A DNA stretch of 12,997 nucleotides, taken from Magnetococcales bacterium. GTDB lineage: Bacteria; Pseudomonadota; Magnetococcia; Magnetococcales; JADFYX01. The DNA is taken from contig JADFYX010000037.1 in assembly GCA_015232795.1 (NCBI GenBank), positions 1 to 12,997 of the forward strand, read 5' to 3'. Below are positions 1 through 8,862 of this stretch, one piece after another; position 1 is the stretch's first letter, and each line of letters opens with the position of its first letter. The notes under the pieces were generated by a model that saw only the letters and a program-made list of their open reading frames with translations, searched no databases and was not told the DNA's origin. The translations under genes were made by a program, and so were the position numbers.

Positions 1-2
1 CA

Positions 3-1520
3 CATCTCATTGATACTGTCCTTAAGGATTATGTCATAAACTCTTTAACCCTTATGGTTGGTGTGGCTGTGGGAAGTCTGTTTTTAGGGGTTGGAACCGC
101 TTGGCTTGCCTCTATGTGTTCATTTCCTGGCAGAGGGATGTTTGAATGGATGCTCCTTCTCCCCCTTGCCATACCCGCTTATATTATAGCTTACACCTAT
201 ACAGGAATGCTGGATTTTAGTGGCCCGGTACAGACTGCACTACGTGATCTGAACGGCTGGGGATATGGGGATTATTGGTTTCCTGAAATTCGTTCATTAT
301 GGGGAGCAGCCCTCATGCTCTCATTGGTTTTATACCCTTATGTTTATCTGTTAACCAGAGCAGCTTTTCTTAACCAATCTCTGTGTGTGTTGGATGTAAG
401 CCGTACCCTTGGCAACGGTCCTTGGCGTACATTTTTTAAAGTTGCCCTACCCTTGGCACGCCCATCAATAGTGGCAGGGTTATCCTTGGCTCTAATGGAA
501 ACTTTGGCAGACTATGGCACAGTGCAATATTTTGGTGTTAGCACATTTACTACAGGAATTTTCAGAACTTGGTATGGCCTGGACAATGCACCAGCAGCAG
601 CGCAACTATCTGCTTTACTGTTAATGTTTGTCTTTATAATAATTCTGTTTGAAAAACATAGCCGTAGAAAATCCCGTTATCACAATACCAGCCAACGGCA
701 TCAGGCAATCAACCGCATTCCCCTTAAGGGTTGGAAAAGCACCGCTGCTTTTGTCTATTGTGGAGCAACGGTTTTATTTGGCTTTTTGCTGCCCGCAACA
801 CAACTTGGTCTCTGGACGTTAACCATATCTGAAGAGTCCATAGATAGTACCTTTTTTGATCTTATTTTAAACAGCTTGATGCTGGGATCTCTAGCTGCAT
901 TTTGTGCACTGTTGTTAGCACTTTTTCTAGGATATGGACAGCGACTGCATACAAACCCCATAGTCCGGTTATCAGTACGTTTATCTGGTATGGGTTATGC
1001 GGTTCCAGGAACAGTAGTTGCGGTCGGGGTTATCATACCCTTTGCTTGGCTGGACAATACCCTTGATAGCTGGATGCGCTCCCAATTTGATTATTCAACA
1101 GGATTAATACTAAGCGGCAGTCTGTTTGCCCTGTTATTTGCATATTTGGTACGGTTTTTAGCTGTATCTCTGCAAACTGTAGAGGCAGGCCTGGGCCGGA
1201 TAAAACCATCAATGGACGAAGCAGCCAGATGTCTGGGATATTCACCAAAGGAGGTGTTGCGATTTGTCCACCTACCCATGCTCAGAGGCAGCCTGTTAAC
1301 GGCTCTGCTTTTAGTGTTTGTCGATGTACTAAAAGAGTTACCAGCAACCCTTATTTTACGTCCATTTAATTTTAATACATTGGCGGTACGTGCATATGAA
1401 CTAGCAGCAGATGAAAGACTAGCCGATGCTGCACCAGCCTCATTAGCTATAGTAGCAGCAGGAATAGTTCCCGTTATATTATTAAGTTATTCCATTACCC
1501 GTTCCAGAAAAACCAAATAG
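3..1520 (+). CDS. fbpB: Ferric-iron ABC transporter permease, FbpB-type (5' partial)
   Basis: Inner-membrane permease that would carry Fe3+ from a periplasmic binding protein into the cytoplasm. The reading frame is open to the window edge: 17 codons before the first ATG (54) are in frame and read like family sequence (HLIDTVLKDYVINSL), so the gene starts upstream and that ATG is internal. About 505 residues are visible; FbpB proteins are usually somewhat over 500. It is a tandem duplication of two BPD_transp_1 domains. Counting from the ATG at 54, the first EAA loop lies near residues 114-139 (SRTLGNGPW...LPLARPS) and the second near 388-412 (DEAARCLGYSPKEV...LP), followed by the family block KELPATLILRPFNFNTLA. 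Many hydrophobic segments alternate with short loops. It ends TAG, 46 bp before the ATPase gene, so the two are probably co-transcribed. Other Fe3+/thiamine-type double permeases are possible, but the ELPATLILRPFNF block favours iron. Confidence 0.88.
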   Translation, partial: HLIDTVLKDYVINSLTLMVGVAVGSLFLGVGTAWLASMCSFPGRGMFEWMLLLPLAIPAYIIAYTYTGMLDFSGPVQTALRDLNGWGYGDYWFPEIRSLWGAALMLSLVLYPYVYLLTRAAFLNQSLCVLDVSRTLGNGPWRTFFKVALPLARPSIVAGLSLALMETLADYGTVQYFGVSTFTTGIFRTWYGLDNAPAAAQLSALLLMFVFIIILFEKHSRRKSRYHNTSQRHQAINRIPLKGWKSTAAFVYCGATVLFGFLLPATQLGLWTLTISEESIDSTFFDLILNSLMLGSLAAFCALLLALFLGYGQRLHTNPIVRLSVRLSGMGYAVPGTVVAVGVIIPFAWLDNTLDSWMRSQFDYSTGLILSGSLFALLFAYLVRFLAVSLQTVEAGLGRIKPSMDEAARCLGYSPKEVLRFVHLPMLRGSLLTALLLVFVDVLKELPATLILRPFNFNTLAVRAYELAADERLADAAPASLAIVAAGIVPVILLSYSITRSRKTK

Positions 1521-1566
1521 ATGGGCTGTATATTTACCGGATATACATAAATTAGGAGTAATAATT

Positions 1567-2664
1567 GTGCCAGCTCAATTGGAAGTTAAAAATGTATCAG
1601 TAGCTTACGAAGGTCCTCCGGTAGTCAAAGAGGTCAGCTTCACTTTAGAAACTGGTAAAATCGGTTGCCTGCTTGGCCCAAGTGGTTGTGGCAAGACATC
1701 CTTACTACGAGCAATTGCCGGATTTGAGCCTCTGGCTTTGGGTGAAATTATTTTAAATGGCAAGAAAGTCTCAACTGTAGGTGAAACAGTACCACCAGAA
1801 CGACGGCACATTGGCATGGTTTTTCAGGATTTTGCCCTTTTTCCCCACTTAAGCGTAAGTCAAAACATAGCCTTTGGTATGCGAGGTAAGGATAAACCCC
1901 AAGTCACAAACCGGGTAAAGCAACTGCTAGAGTTAATGGGACTAGAAGAGTTCAGCAAACAGTACCCCCACGAGCTATCCGGGGGCCAACAACAACGGGT
2001 AGCTTTGGCTCGTGCCATGGCACCAAAACCTGAAATTCTTTTACTGGATGAGCCTTTCTCCAGCATGGATGCTGAACTCCGGGAACAGTTGGCAAGAGAT
2101 GTAAGGACTGTTTTAAAAAAAGATGGAATAACAGCAATTTTAGTTACCCATGACCAAATTGAAGCTTTTGCCATGGCGGATGAGATAGGGGTTATCGGTG
2201 AAGGGAGGCTCCACCAATGGGACGTTGCATATGAGCTATACCACCGCCCTGTTGATATCATGGTATCTGAATTTATCGGCCTAGGGGTGATGGTTTCAGG
2301 GCTAGTTTTAGAAAACCGAAAGATCTCCCTACCCTTTGACGCGAATATAGGGCCAGCACCGGATAGTTACGCAGCAGGCTGCATAGTAAAGGTTCTCTTA
2401 CGTCCTGATGATATAATACACGATGATGATAGCCCTCTAACCTTTGAAATTGAAGATCGCTCTTTTAGAGGAGCTGAATTTTTATATACATTAAAGATAC
2501 CCCAAGGAGGAAAACTTCTCTGCTTGGTACAGAGCCACCATGACCATAAAATTGGTGAAAAAATCGGTGTGCGACTAGATGTACAACATCTTACATCATT
2601 TCCAGAAACAGACTGTTTGGAACACAACCTGCTACATTGTGACTCTCATCCGTCCGCTGGTTAG
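1567..2664 (+). CDS. fbpC: Ferric-iron ABC transporter ATP-binding protein, FbpC-type
   Basis: Cytoplasmic ATPase that powers the adjacent FbpB-like permease. Start is GTG, chosen because AGGAG (1554-1558) sits 8 bases upstream. The 365 residues show an N-terminal ABC domain: Walker A GPSGCGKTS at 37-45, Q-loop Q87 in MVFQDFALFPHL, signature LSGGQQQR from 137, Walker B ILLLDEP at 157-163, and H-loop His195 in VTHD. The remaining ~125 residues form a TOBE-like regulatory domain, with the VLLRPDDI block near 276-284. Length and domain order match FbpC/PotA/CysA-family ATPases. The FbpB-like partner points to ferric iron; the ATPase alone could not separate iron from polyamine or sulfate transport. 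No Fur box was identified, because the operon's promoter lies outside the window. Confidence 0.9.
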   Translation: MPAQLEVKNVSVAYEGPPVVKEVSFTLETGKIGCLLGPSGCGKTSLLRAIAGFEPLALGEIILNGKKVSTVGETVPPERRHIGMVFQDFALFPHLSVSQNIAFGMRGKDKPQVTNRVKQLLELMGLEEFSKQYPHELSGGQQQRVALARAMAPKPEILLLDEPFSSMDAELREQLARDVRTVLKKDGITAILVTHDQIEAFAMADEIGVIGEGRLHQWDVAYELYHRPVDIMVSEFIGLGVMVSGLVLENRKISLPFDANIGPAPDSYAAGCIVKVLLRPDDIIHDDDSPLTFEIEDRSFRGAEFLYTLKIPQGGKLLCLVQSHHDHKIGEKIGVRLDVQHLTSFPETDCLEHNLLHCDSHPSAG

Positions 2665-2992
2665 GGTTATATTAACTTCCTATGACAAGCTAATTAATAA
2701 ATGCAACCTATACCTATAACTACCTTATTATTATCCTAATCAAGCAGCCCGTTGCAAAACAGAGAGCAAATGGTTGCCACATACGCCAATAAAATAGTTG
2801 AAAAGTAGAGAATCTAGCATTAATTCTAATTTGGTTGATATTTGTTCAGCTATTATTTGATACTTCTGCTAGAGTGACGGCTACAGTTAAATTAGATGGT
2901 TGATCGCCACTAGAGCCATCTCAAGATGCTAACAATACAGATGTTTCTCAAATACTATTTCCTACCAGATAATGAGGAGAATTTTTTTATAA
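2665..2992. other. 328-bp intergenic gap, no convincing gene
   Basis: This AT-rich spacer separates fbpC from prpE. No frame gives a convincing protein. On the minus strand, one frame runs from about 2990 to about 2690 interrupted only by TGA codons, and includes a protein-like run (DGSSGDQPSNLTVAV). It could be chance or the remnant of a decayed gene; I do not recognise it. No strong terminator follows fbpC. The 3' end must hold the prpE promoter and leader; a GAGGAG (2974-2979) lies 13 bases before the prpE ATG, a rather long spacing. Confidence 0.5.
2835..2864 (+). promoter_or_regulatory. Possible sigma70-like promoter for prpE
   Basis: TTGATA (2835-2840, 5 of 6 to TTGACA) is followed after 18 bases by GATACT (2859-2864, 4 of 6 to TATAAT). 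It would give a leader of about 120 bases ahead of prpE. AT-rich spacers produce such matches by chance, so this is only a candidate. Confidence 0.2.
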
Positions 2993-4870
2993 ATGAGTAA
3001 CATTCAGAAGTATAAAGAATTTTATAATCACTCTATGGAAAGCCCGGACGCTTTTTGGCGCGAACAAGCCCAGCTAATTGATTGGGAGACCTCTTTTGAT
3101 TCTGTTTTAGAGTACAACAACCCACCATTTGCCAAATGGTTTGTCGGGGGCACCTTAAACCTCTGTAATAATGCTGTAGATCGTCACCTTGCTGATCGTG
3201 GCGGTCAAAATGCAATTATTTGGGTCTCAACAGAAGAGGATAAAGAGGTTTCTATCACCTATGAAGATCTTCACAAACAGGTGAATGAAGCTGCTGCTGT
3301 TTATCAAAACCTCGGCGTGCAAAAAGGTGACCGTATACTCATCTATATGCCTATGATTCCCCAAGCAGTGGTTGCAATGCTAGCTTGTGTGCGTATTGGT
3401 GCTATCCACTCTGTGGTTTTTGGTGGCTTTGCTGCTCATGCTCTGGCATCACGTATTGACGATGCAACCCCCAAAGTAGTGGTAACGGCTGATGCTGGCA
3501 TGCGTGGTGGCAAAATAATAGCCTATCAACCTCTACTTGATGCCTCTTACGAGCAGATCACAATTGATCCCCCAAAAGTGTTACTGGTCAACCGTGGATT
3601 GGTGGGAGATGCTCTAGGTGAGGATAAATATGACTGGGATACTGAAATGGCAAAGTGTGCTGGGCAAATGGTTGCTCCAGTCATGGTAGAATCAAGCCAC
3701 CCATCCTATATTCTCTATACATCCGGTACCACAGGAACTCCCAAAGGTGTGCAGCGTGACAGTGGTGGTCATGCTGTTGCCATGCGGGCCTCCATGAAGC
3801 ATATATATGATCTAAAGCCAGGAGAGACCATGTTTACTGGCTCTGATATTGGTTGGGTTGTGGGCCACTCATATATTGTCTATGCCCCACTGTTAACAGG
3901 TGCTACAACCATTCTTTATGAAGGACTGCCCATACGTCCTGATCCTGGTATCTGGTGGTCTATAATTGAAAAATATAAAGTCAGTGTCATGTTTACCGCA
4001 CCCACTGCTATTCGTGTATTGAAAAAAACCGGCTCAGATTTAATAAGCAAATATAATCTCTCATCCCTACGTACACTTTTCTTGGCAGGGGAGCCTCTGG
4101 ATAGTGAGACCCACCGTTGGATATCCGCAGCTATTCCTGGTAACGTTGTGGATAACTATTGGCAGACTGAAACAGGCTGGCCGATTTTGAGCAACTTTGC
4201 TGGCTTGGGGCTTATGGAGAATAAATTTGGCTCTCCAACCATGCCCGCTTATGGGTTTGATGTACAGCTTGTGGATGAGCGTACCGCCCAGCCAGTAAAA
4301 GCCAATGAAAAAGGCTCCCTGATGATCAAAGCCCCCCTACCCCCAGGATGTATGACCACTATTTGGGGAGATGACAAACGCTTTGTGGAGACCTATTTTT
4401 CTCGCTTCGGCAAAGAGCTGTACGCCACATTCGACTATGCCTTACGGGATGAAGATGGTTATTACTTTATCATGGGCCGTGATGATGATGTTATAAACGT
4501 AGCCGGACACCGCCTTGGCACCCGTGAGATTGAAGAGGTGCTCTGTAAGCACAGCTCAGTGGTAGAGGTAGCAGCAGTTGGTGTTAAAGATGAACTCAAG
4601 GGCCAGGAGGTGGTGGCTTTTGTTGTCTCATCATCTGAAACCGAAGCAGCAAGCGAGAGTGATTTAAAAGCTCTGGTTTCCAGAGAGATCGGTGCCATTG
4701 CCAGACCTAAAAATATTTACATGGTATCAGGATTGCCTAAGACCCGTTCTGGCAAGGTACTGCGTCGGGCAATACGGGCTATGGCAGAAGGAGAAGATCC
4801 TGGTGATCTGCCAACAATTGATGATGCTTCAGTTCTTGAGGCAATTATAGCTACAATAAAAAAAGGTTGA
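2993..4870 (+). CDS. prpE: Propionyl-CoA synthetase (propionate--CoA ligase)
   Basis: Activates propionate with ATP and CoA, via propionyl-AMP, to propionyl-CoA in the cytoplasm. It is an AMP-forming acyl-CoA synthetase (ANL superfamily) of 625 residues, the usual PrpE length (E. coli about 628). Visible motifs: N-terminal ACAS region with FWREQAQLIDW; phosphate loop YTSGTTGTPKG at 242-252 followed by VQRDSGGHAVAM, a PrpE signature; motif YWQTETGW at 389-396, where acetyl-CoA synthetases usually read WWQTETG; hinge GRDDDVINVAGHRLGTREIE at 496-515; and the C-terminal catalytic lysine K588 in PKTRSGKVLRR, the residue whose acetylation inactivates family members. ATG is chosen with GAGGAG upstream at 2974-2979. 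The gene converges on the propionyl-CoA carboxylase/mutase operon that consumes its product. Related enzymes can also take acrylate or 3-hydroxypropionate; substrate range cannot be read from sequence. Confidence 0.93.
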   Translation: MSNIQKYKEFYNHSMESPDAFWREQAQLIDWETSFDSVLEYNNPPFAKWFVGGTLNLCNNAVDRHLADRGGQNAIIWVSTEEDKEVSITYEDLHKQVNEAAAVYQNLGVQKGDRILIYMPMIPQAVVAMLACVRIGAIHSVVFGGFAAHALASRIDDATPKVVVTADAGMRGGKIIAYQPLLDASYEQITIDPPKVLLVNRGLVGDALGEDKYDWDTEMAKCAGQMVAPVMVESSHPSYILYTSGTTGTPKGVQRDSGGHAVAMRASMKHIYDLKPGETMFTGSDIGWVVGHSYIVYAPLLTGATTILYEGLPIRPDPGIWWSIIEKYKVSVMFTAPTAIRVLKKTGSDLISKYNLSSLRTLFLAGEPLDSETHRWISAAIPGNVVDNYWQTETGWPILSNFAGLGLMENKFGSPTMPAYGFDVQLVDERTAQPVKANEKGSLMIKAPLPPGCMTTIWGDDKRFVETYFSRFGKELYATFDYALRDEDGYYFIMGRDDDVINVAGHRLGTREIEEVLCKHSSVVEVAAVGVKDELKGQEVVAFVVSSSETEAASESDLKALVSREIGAIARPKNIYMVSGLPKTRSGKVLRRAIRAMAEGEDPGDLPTIDDASVLEAIIATIKKG

Positions 4871-4884
4871 ACACTGTTCATCCC

Positions 4885-4916
4885 AACTGGAACAAGCCCT
4901 TAGGCTTGTTCCAGTT
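4885..4916. terminator. Perfect 14-bp hairpin between convergent prpE and mce
   Basis: AACTGGAACAAGCC (4885-4898) and GGCTTGTTCCAGTT (4903-4916) are exact reverse complements around a CTTA loop. The site lies in the short convergent gap after prpE (stop 4870) and could act on both strands. Neither strand has a U-tract after the stem, so it is not a classic intrinsic terminator; it may terminate weakly, block read-through, or protect mRNA 3' ends. One arm encodes the last codons of mce, and the mce stop codon (TAA, 4900-4902 complement) lies in the loop. Confidence 0.6.
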
Positions 4917-5304
4917 CGGTGAGCACACCATCATTATCTTTTGGATGCAAAAACACCACAGGCTTTCCATGGGCACCAATTTTGGGTTTAGGGTTTAACA
5001 CTCGCATAGTGCCAGTAGCTAAAAGAAACTCCACCGCTGCGTTAATATCTTCCACCTCATAACATACATGGTGCAGACCCCCAGTGGGGTTTTTAGCTAA
5101 AAATGGAGCTATAGGGCTTTTGTCCCCCAAGGGATGAAGCAGCTCTACATTGGTATTTGGCAGACGTATAAAGACAACGGTTACCCCATGTTCTGGCAAA
5201 TCTTGGGGTTGGGTAACATTGGCCCCAAGCATATCCCGATAACGGGCAGTTGCTTGGGCTAGATCTGGCACTGCAATAGCTACATGGTTTAAACGTCCAA
5301 TCAT
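4900..5304 (-). CDS. mce: Methylmalonyl-CoA epimerase
   Basis: Interconverts (S)- and (R)-methylmalonyl-CoA, linking the carboxylase product to the mutase substrate. It is a small vicinal-oxygen-chelate (glyoxalase-like) protein with two beta-alpha-beta-beta-beta repeats. Metal and active-site candidates by family pattern: H7 in LNHVAIAV, E54 in NVELLHPLG, H78/H79 in GLHHVCYEVEDI, and E130 in VLTELE. I chose the ATG at 5304 (134 residues, MIGRLNHVAIAV, the typical family start). A TTG at 5313 would add three residues and overlap pccA by 8 bp, but GGAG sits about 10 bases before the ATG and too close to the TTG. The ATG follows the pccA stop by one base, so translational coupling is likely. 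Last gene of the operon; its 3' end forms one arm of the hairpin at 4885-4916. Confidence 0.92.
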   Translation of the reverse strand: MIGRLNHVAIAVPDLAQATARYRDMLGANVTQPQDLPEHGVTVVFIRLPNTNVELLHPLGDKSPIAPFLAKNPTGGLHHVCYEVEDINAAVEFLLATGTMRVLNPKPKIGAHGKPVVFLHPKDNDGVLTELEQA

Positions 5305-5305
5305 C

Positions 5306-7270
5306 TTATTCAAACTCCATTAAAACTTCATCGGTCTCAACAGCCTTACCGGGGGCGACGTTAATAAGCTTTACCTTACCGTCATGCTCGGCACGTAGAA
5401 GATTTTCCATCTTCATGGCTTCCAAGACACACAACGGCTGACCAGCATTTACCACTTGGCCCACACCAACCATAACCCTTAAAACCATACCCGGCATTGG
5501 TGAGATTAACATTCTGCTCATATCTGGTGGCAACTTACGTAGCATATGTCTTGCCAGCTCATGGTGACGAGGAGTCCGAGTAATAGCGACAACACTTCGC
5601 CCACCCTGAGAAAGAAGATAACCCTCCGGCCTGCGACGAATACGAAAGGTGGTACCGGAATAGTCCGGCATAAATATTTTCACCATACGAGCTCCGGGAT
5701 GGAAAATAAACGGTATATGTAACGGCTCTTCATCAACAAAAGTTATAAGACGAAGATCATCTTCTTTATGTTCTACGGTTAGCTCTATCTCCTGCTTGTC
5801 TATGGTGACCACAAGATTTTGTTTGCTTGGTATTTTGTCAAACAACCCGGTATCTTCCTGCTCAATTATGGCAGCAGCAATGGCGAAAGCCTGGGTGCTT
5901 TTTTCAGTGGCTTTAGCCCCGAAAAAACCCTTGGGAAACTCATCTGCTATAAAGTTGGTGGTAAGATCACCTCTTTGAAAACGCGGATGACGAATGATGG
6001 TATTTAGCAGATCCAAATTATGTTCCGGTCCCTGGATAAGATACTCATCCAAAGCGTATTCCATATGAATTATGGCCTCATCACGGTCCCTACCCCAGCT
6101 AATTAGCTTGGATATCATAGGGTCATAATACATAGAGACCTCGCCACCTTCAAAAACCCCAGAATCCACCCGTACCCGGTTGTCCTCTACTGGTGCGCGG
6201 TAGTATATCAAACGGCCTGTTGATGGCATAAAGTTGCGGTAGGGATTCTCCGCATAAACCCGGCATTCGATGGCCCATCCACGCAGAGGAACATCTTCTT
6301 GTTTCATAGTCAGCTTTTCACCACGTGCTATGAGTATCATCTGTTCCACCAGATCAATGCCAGTGATTTTTTCAGTTATGGGATGCTCAACTTGCAAACG
6401 GGTGTTCATCTCCAAAAAGTAAAAGCTTCTATCTGAACCAACGACAAATTCCACAGTGCCTGCCGACACATAACCCACTTCACGAGCCAGTTTTACCGCC
6501 TGTTCACCCATGGCTTTGCGCATTTTGGGAGTAACAAAGGGGGAAGGAGCCTCCTCAATTACCTTCTGGTTACGGCGTTGTATGGAACACTCCCGCTCGT
6601 TGAGATAAAGAATATTGCCATGATTATCAGCAAGTATCTGGATCTCGATATGACGAGGATTTTCGATAAATTTTTCAATAAAAACCCGGTCATCGTTAAA
6701 GTATGATCGGCCTTCATTGGAGGCAGCCTCCCAACCTTCGGCAGTCTCATCATCGTTGTGGGCAATTCGCATTCCTTTACCGCCACCACCAGCAGAAGCT
6801 TTAATCATAACCGGATAACCGACCTGATTGGCTATCTTTACCGCCTGGGTTACACTTTTTATCACTCCATCATGACCGGGAATGGTGTTAACCCCTGCTG
6901 CCTGGGCAATTCTTTTTGACTCTATCTTATCTCCCATGGACCTAATAGCATTTAATCCAGGACCGATAAAAATAACTCCACGCTCTTGGAGGGCTTTACA
7001 AAAATCGGCATTTTCCGATAAAAAACCATAACCAGGATGGACCGCATCTGCTCCGGTCTCATCAATAGCCTTTAAAATGTTATCCACAACCAGATAGGAT
7101 TCTGCACTTGGGGCAGGACCGACACACACCGCTTCATCAGCTTGCCGTACAAAAAGAGTCTCTTTGTCCACCTCAGAATAGACCGCAACAGTCTTGATTC
7201 CCATCTTTTTGGCCGTACGAATAACACGGCAGACAATTTCGCCTCTATTGGCGATAAGAATTTTCTTCAT
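5306..7270 (-). CDS. pccA: Propionyl-CoA carboxylase alpha subunit (biotin carboxylase + biotin carrier)
   Basis: Carboxylates its own biotin with ATP and bicarbonate, then delivers CO2 to the PccB subunit for propionyl-CoA carboxylation. From the ATG at 7270 it has 654 residues. In order: biotin carboxylase N-domain (KKILIANRGEIVCRV from 2), ATP-grasp with glycine loop KASAGGGGKGM at 158-167, catalytic block EMNTRLQVEHPITE at 287-300, C-domain to about residue 445, a linker/BT-like domain, and the C-terminal biotinyl domain with K620 in the AMKM motif as the biotinylation site. An upstream GTG (7285) would add five residues; ATG is preferred because GGAG lies five bases before it and the protein then begins at the family's conserved start. 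The combined BC-BT-BCCP layout separates PCC/MCC-type alpha subunits from stand-alone AccC. pccB directly upstream and mce directly downstream support propionyl-CoA over methylcrotonyl-CoA. Confidence 0.93.
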   Translation of the reverse strand: MKKILIANRGEIVCRVIRTAKKMGIKTVAVYSEVDKETLFVRQADEAVCVGPAPSAESYLVVDNILKAIDETGADAVHPGYGFLSENADFCKALQERGVIFIGPGLNAIRSMGDKIESKRIAQAAGVNTIPGHDGVIKSVTQAVKIANQVGYPVMIKASAGGGGKGMRIAHNDDETAEGWEAASNEGRSYFNDDRVFIEKFIENPRHIEIQILADNHGNILYLNERECSIQRRNQKVIEEAPSPFVTPKMRKAMGEQAVKLAREVGYVSAGTVEFVVGSDRSFYFLEMNTRLQVEHPITEKITGIDLVEQMILIARGEKLTMKQEDVPLRGWAIECRVYAENPYRNFMPSTGRLIYYRAPVEDNRVRVDSGVFEGGEVSMYYDPMISKLISWGRDRDEAIIHMEYALDEYLIQGPEHNLDLLNTIIRHPRFQRGDLTTNFIADEFPKGFFGAKATEKSTQAFAIAAAIIEQEDTGLFDKIPSKQNLVVTIDKQEIELTVEHKEDDLRLITFVDEEPLHIPFIFHPGARMVKIFMPDYSGTTFRIRRRPEGYLLSQGGRSVVAITRTPRHHELARHMLRKLPPDMSRMLISPMPGMVLRVMVGVGQVVNAGQPLCVLEAMKMENLLRAEHDGKVKLINVAPGKAVETDEVLMEFE

Positions 7271-7286
7271 GATATCTCCAATCACG

Positions 7287-8831
7287 TTAAAGAGGCATAT
7301 TTCCGTGTTTTTTCCAAGGGTTCTCTATACTTTTATCCGCCAACATGCCAAATCCTCTAATTAACCGCCAGCGGGTCTGACTTGGACGTATGACATCATC
7401 GATAAATCCCCGTTGCGCAGCCACAAAAGGGTTGGCAAAACGTGCGGAATATTCGTCGGTCTTCTCCTTGAGTTTAGCCACTGGATCTTGAGCACTGCGT
7501 ATCTCATTACGAAAAATTATCTCTGAAGCTCCTTTGGCTCCCATAACGGCAATCTCCGCGTTGGGCCAAGCAAAATTTAAATCACCACGTAGATGTTTAG
7601 AAGCCATAACATCATATGCTCCACCGTAGGCCTTGCGAGTGATTATGGTGATTTTGGGTACGGTACATTCGGCATATGCATAGAGAAGCTTTGCTCCATG
7701 TTTTATGATACCCCCAAGCTCTTGCTGTTTGCCGGGAAGAAATCCCGGCACATCCACCAATGTTAAGATAGGAATATTAAAACAGTCACAAAACTGGACA
7801 AAACGCGCTGCTTTAACCGATGAGTTGATATCCAAACAGCCAGCCAACACCAATGGCTGATTGGCTACGACCCCGACCGTAGCTCCATTTAGACGACCAA
7901 AACCGGTAATAATGTTGCGCGCAAAGCCCCCTTGGGTCTCCATAAAGTCGTAGTTATCCAACACCTTTTTGATCAACTCTTTCATATCATAAGGTTGGTT
8001 GGGATCATCAGGTATAAGATAATCCAAAGATTTTTCCTCACGATCTACAGGATCACCAGTATTGACCACTGGAGCCTCTTCCCGGTTGTTGGAAGGCAGA
8101 AAAGAGAAGAGTCTGCGTAGTTGCCTTAAGAGCACCATACCGTTGGGAAAGGCAAAATGGGCAACACCGGATTTGGTAAAGTGGGTCTTGGCACCGCCTA
8201 GTGATTCAACTGTTACTTGCTCGTGGGTAACGGTTTTTACCACCTCGGGGCCAGTAACAAACATGTAGGAGTTATCCTCTACCATCAGAATAAAGTCGGT
8301 CAAGGCGGGAGAATAAACTGCACCTCCAGCGCAAGGTCCAAGTATGGCAGATAGCTGTGGAATAACCCCAGAGGCCATTACGTTGCGTTGAAAAATATCG
8401 GCATATCCACCCAATGAAGCAACACCCTCTTGGATACGAGCACCACCGGAATCATTCAAACCAATTACCGGTGCGCCAACCTTCATAGCCATATCCATGA
8501 TCTTACATATTTTGGTGGCGTTGGCCTCGGAGAGAGAACCACCAAACACCGTAAAATCTTGAGCAAATACAAACACCTGTCTGCCGTTTATGGTCCCATA
8601 ACCTGATACCACCCCATCACCAGAAATATGCTGCTCATCCATGCCGAACTCATTGCAACGGTGGCGAATGAAGGTATCCAGCTCCTCAAAAGAGCCTTCG
8701 TCCAAGAGAACTTCAATAGCCTCACGAGCGGTCAATTTACCCCGTTCATGCTGGGATTTAATCCGCTTCGGCCCACCGCCCAATGCTGCTTCGGCGCGTA
8801 GTGCTTCAAATTTTTTAATAATTTCTTGCAT
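7287..8831 (-). CDS. pccB: Propionyl-CoA carboxylase beta subunit (carboxyltransferase)
   Basis: Transfers CO2 from biotin on PccA to propionyl-CoA, giving (S)-methylmalonyl-CoA. The 514 residues form the usual two crotonase-fold halves. Visible blocks: QDFTVFGGSLSEANA near 91-105, NDSGGARIQEGV near 126-137, oxyanion segment GPCAGGAVYSPA at 166-176, VDVPGFLPGKQQELGGII near 359-376, second oxyanion segment KAYGGAYDVMASKHL at 400-414, and the C-terminal ENPWKKHGNMPL. D407 in GGAYDVM is, from memory, at the position reported in Streptomyces PccB to favour propionyl-CoA, where acetyl-CoA-specific homologues have isoleucine. ATG at 8831 has only a weak GGGAAAG upstream. The stop is 16 bp before the chosen pccA start. 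A hairpin in the 54-bp gap after meaB may set the level of pccBA-mce relative to mcm-meaB. Confidence 0.95.
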   Translation of the reverse strand: MQEIIKKFEALRAEAALGGGPKRIKSQHERGKLTAREAIEVLLDEGSFEELDTFIRHRCNEFGMDEQHISGDGVVSGYGTINGRQVFVFAQDFTVFGGSLSEANATKICKIMDMAMKVGAPVIGLNDSGGARIQEGVASLGGYADIFQRNVMASGVIPQLSAILGPCAGGAVYSPALTDFILMVEDNSYMFVTGPEVVKTVTHEQVTVESLGGAKTHFTKSGVAHFAFPNGMVLLRQLRRLFSFLPSNNREEAPVVNTGDPVDREEKSLDYLIPDDPNQPYDMKELIKKVLDNYDFMETQGGFARNIITGFGRLNGATVGVVANQPLVLAGCLDINSSVKAARFVQFCDCFNIPILTLVDVPGFLPGKQQELGGIIKHGAKLLYAYAECTVPKITIITRKAYGGAYDVMASKHLRGDLNFAWPNAEIAVMGAKGASEIIFRNEIRSAQDPVAKLKEKTDEYSARFANPFVAAQRGFIDDVIRPSQTRWRLIRGFGMLADKSIENPWKKHGNMPL

Positions 8832-8862
8832 AGTCTTTCCCGATTATTCTGGGTTTAGAAAC

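Noticed and set aside
54..56. ATG taken as the start of the permease
   Set aside because: The frame is open to the window edge and the preceding 17 codons read like FbpB, so this Met is internal.
1860..2261. 133-residue open frame antisense to fbpC
   Set aside because: It is a serine-rich shadow of the ABC ATPase coding sequence with no recognisable domain.
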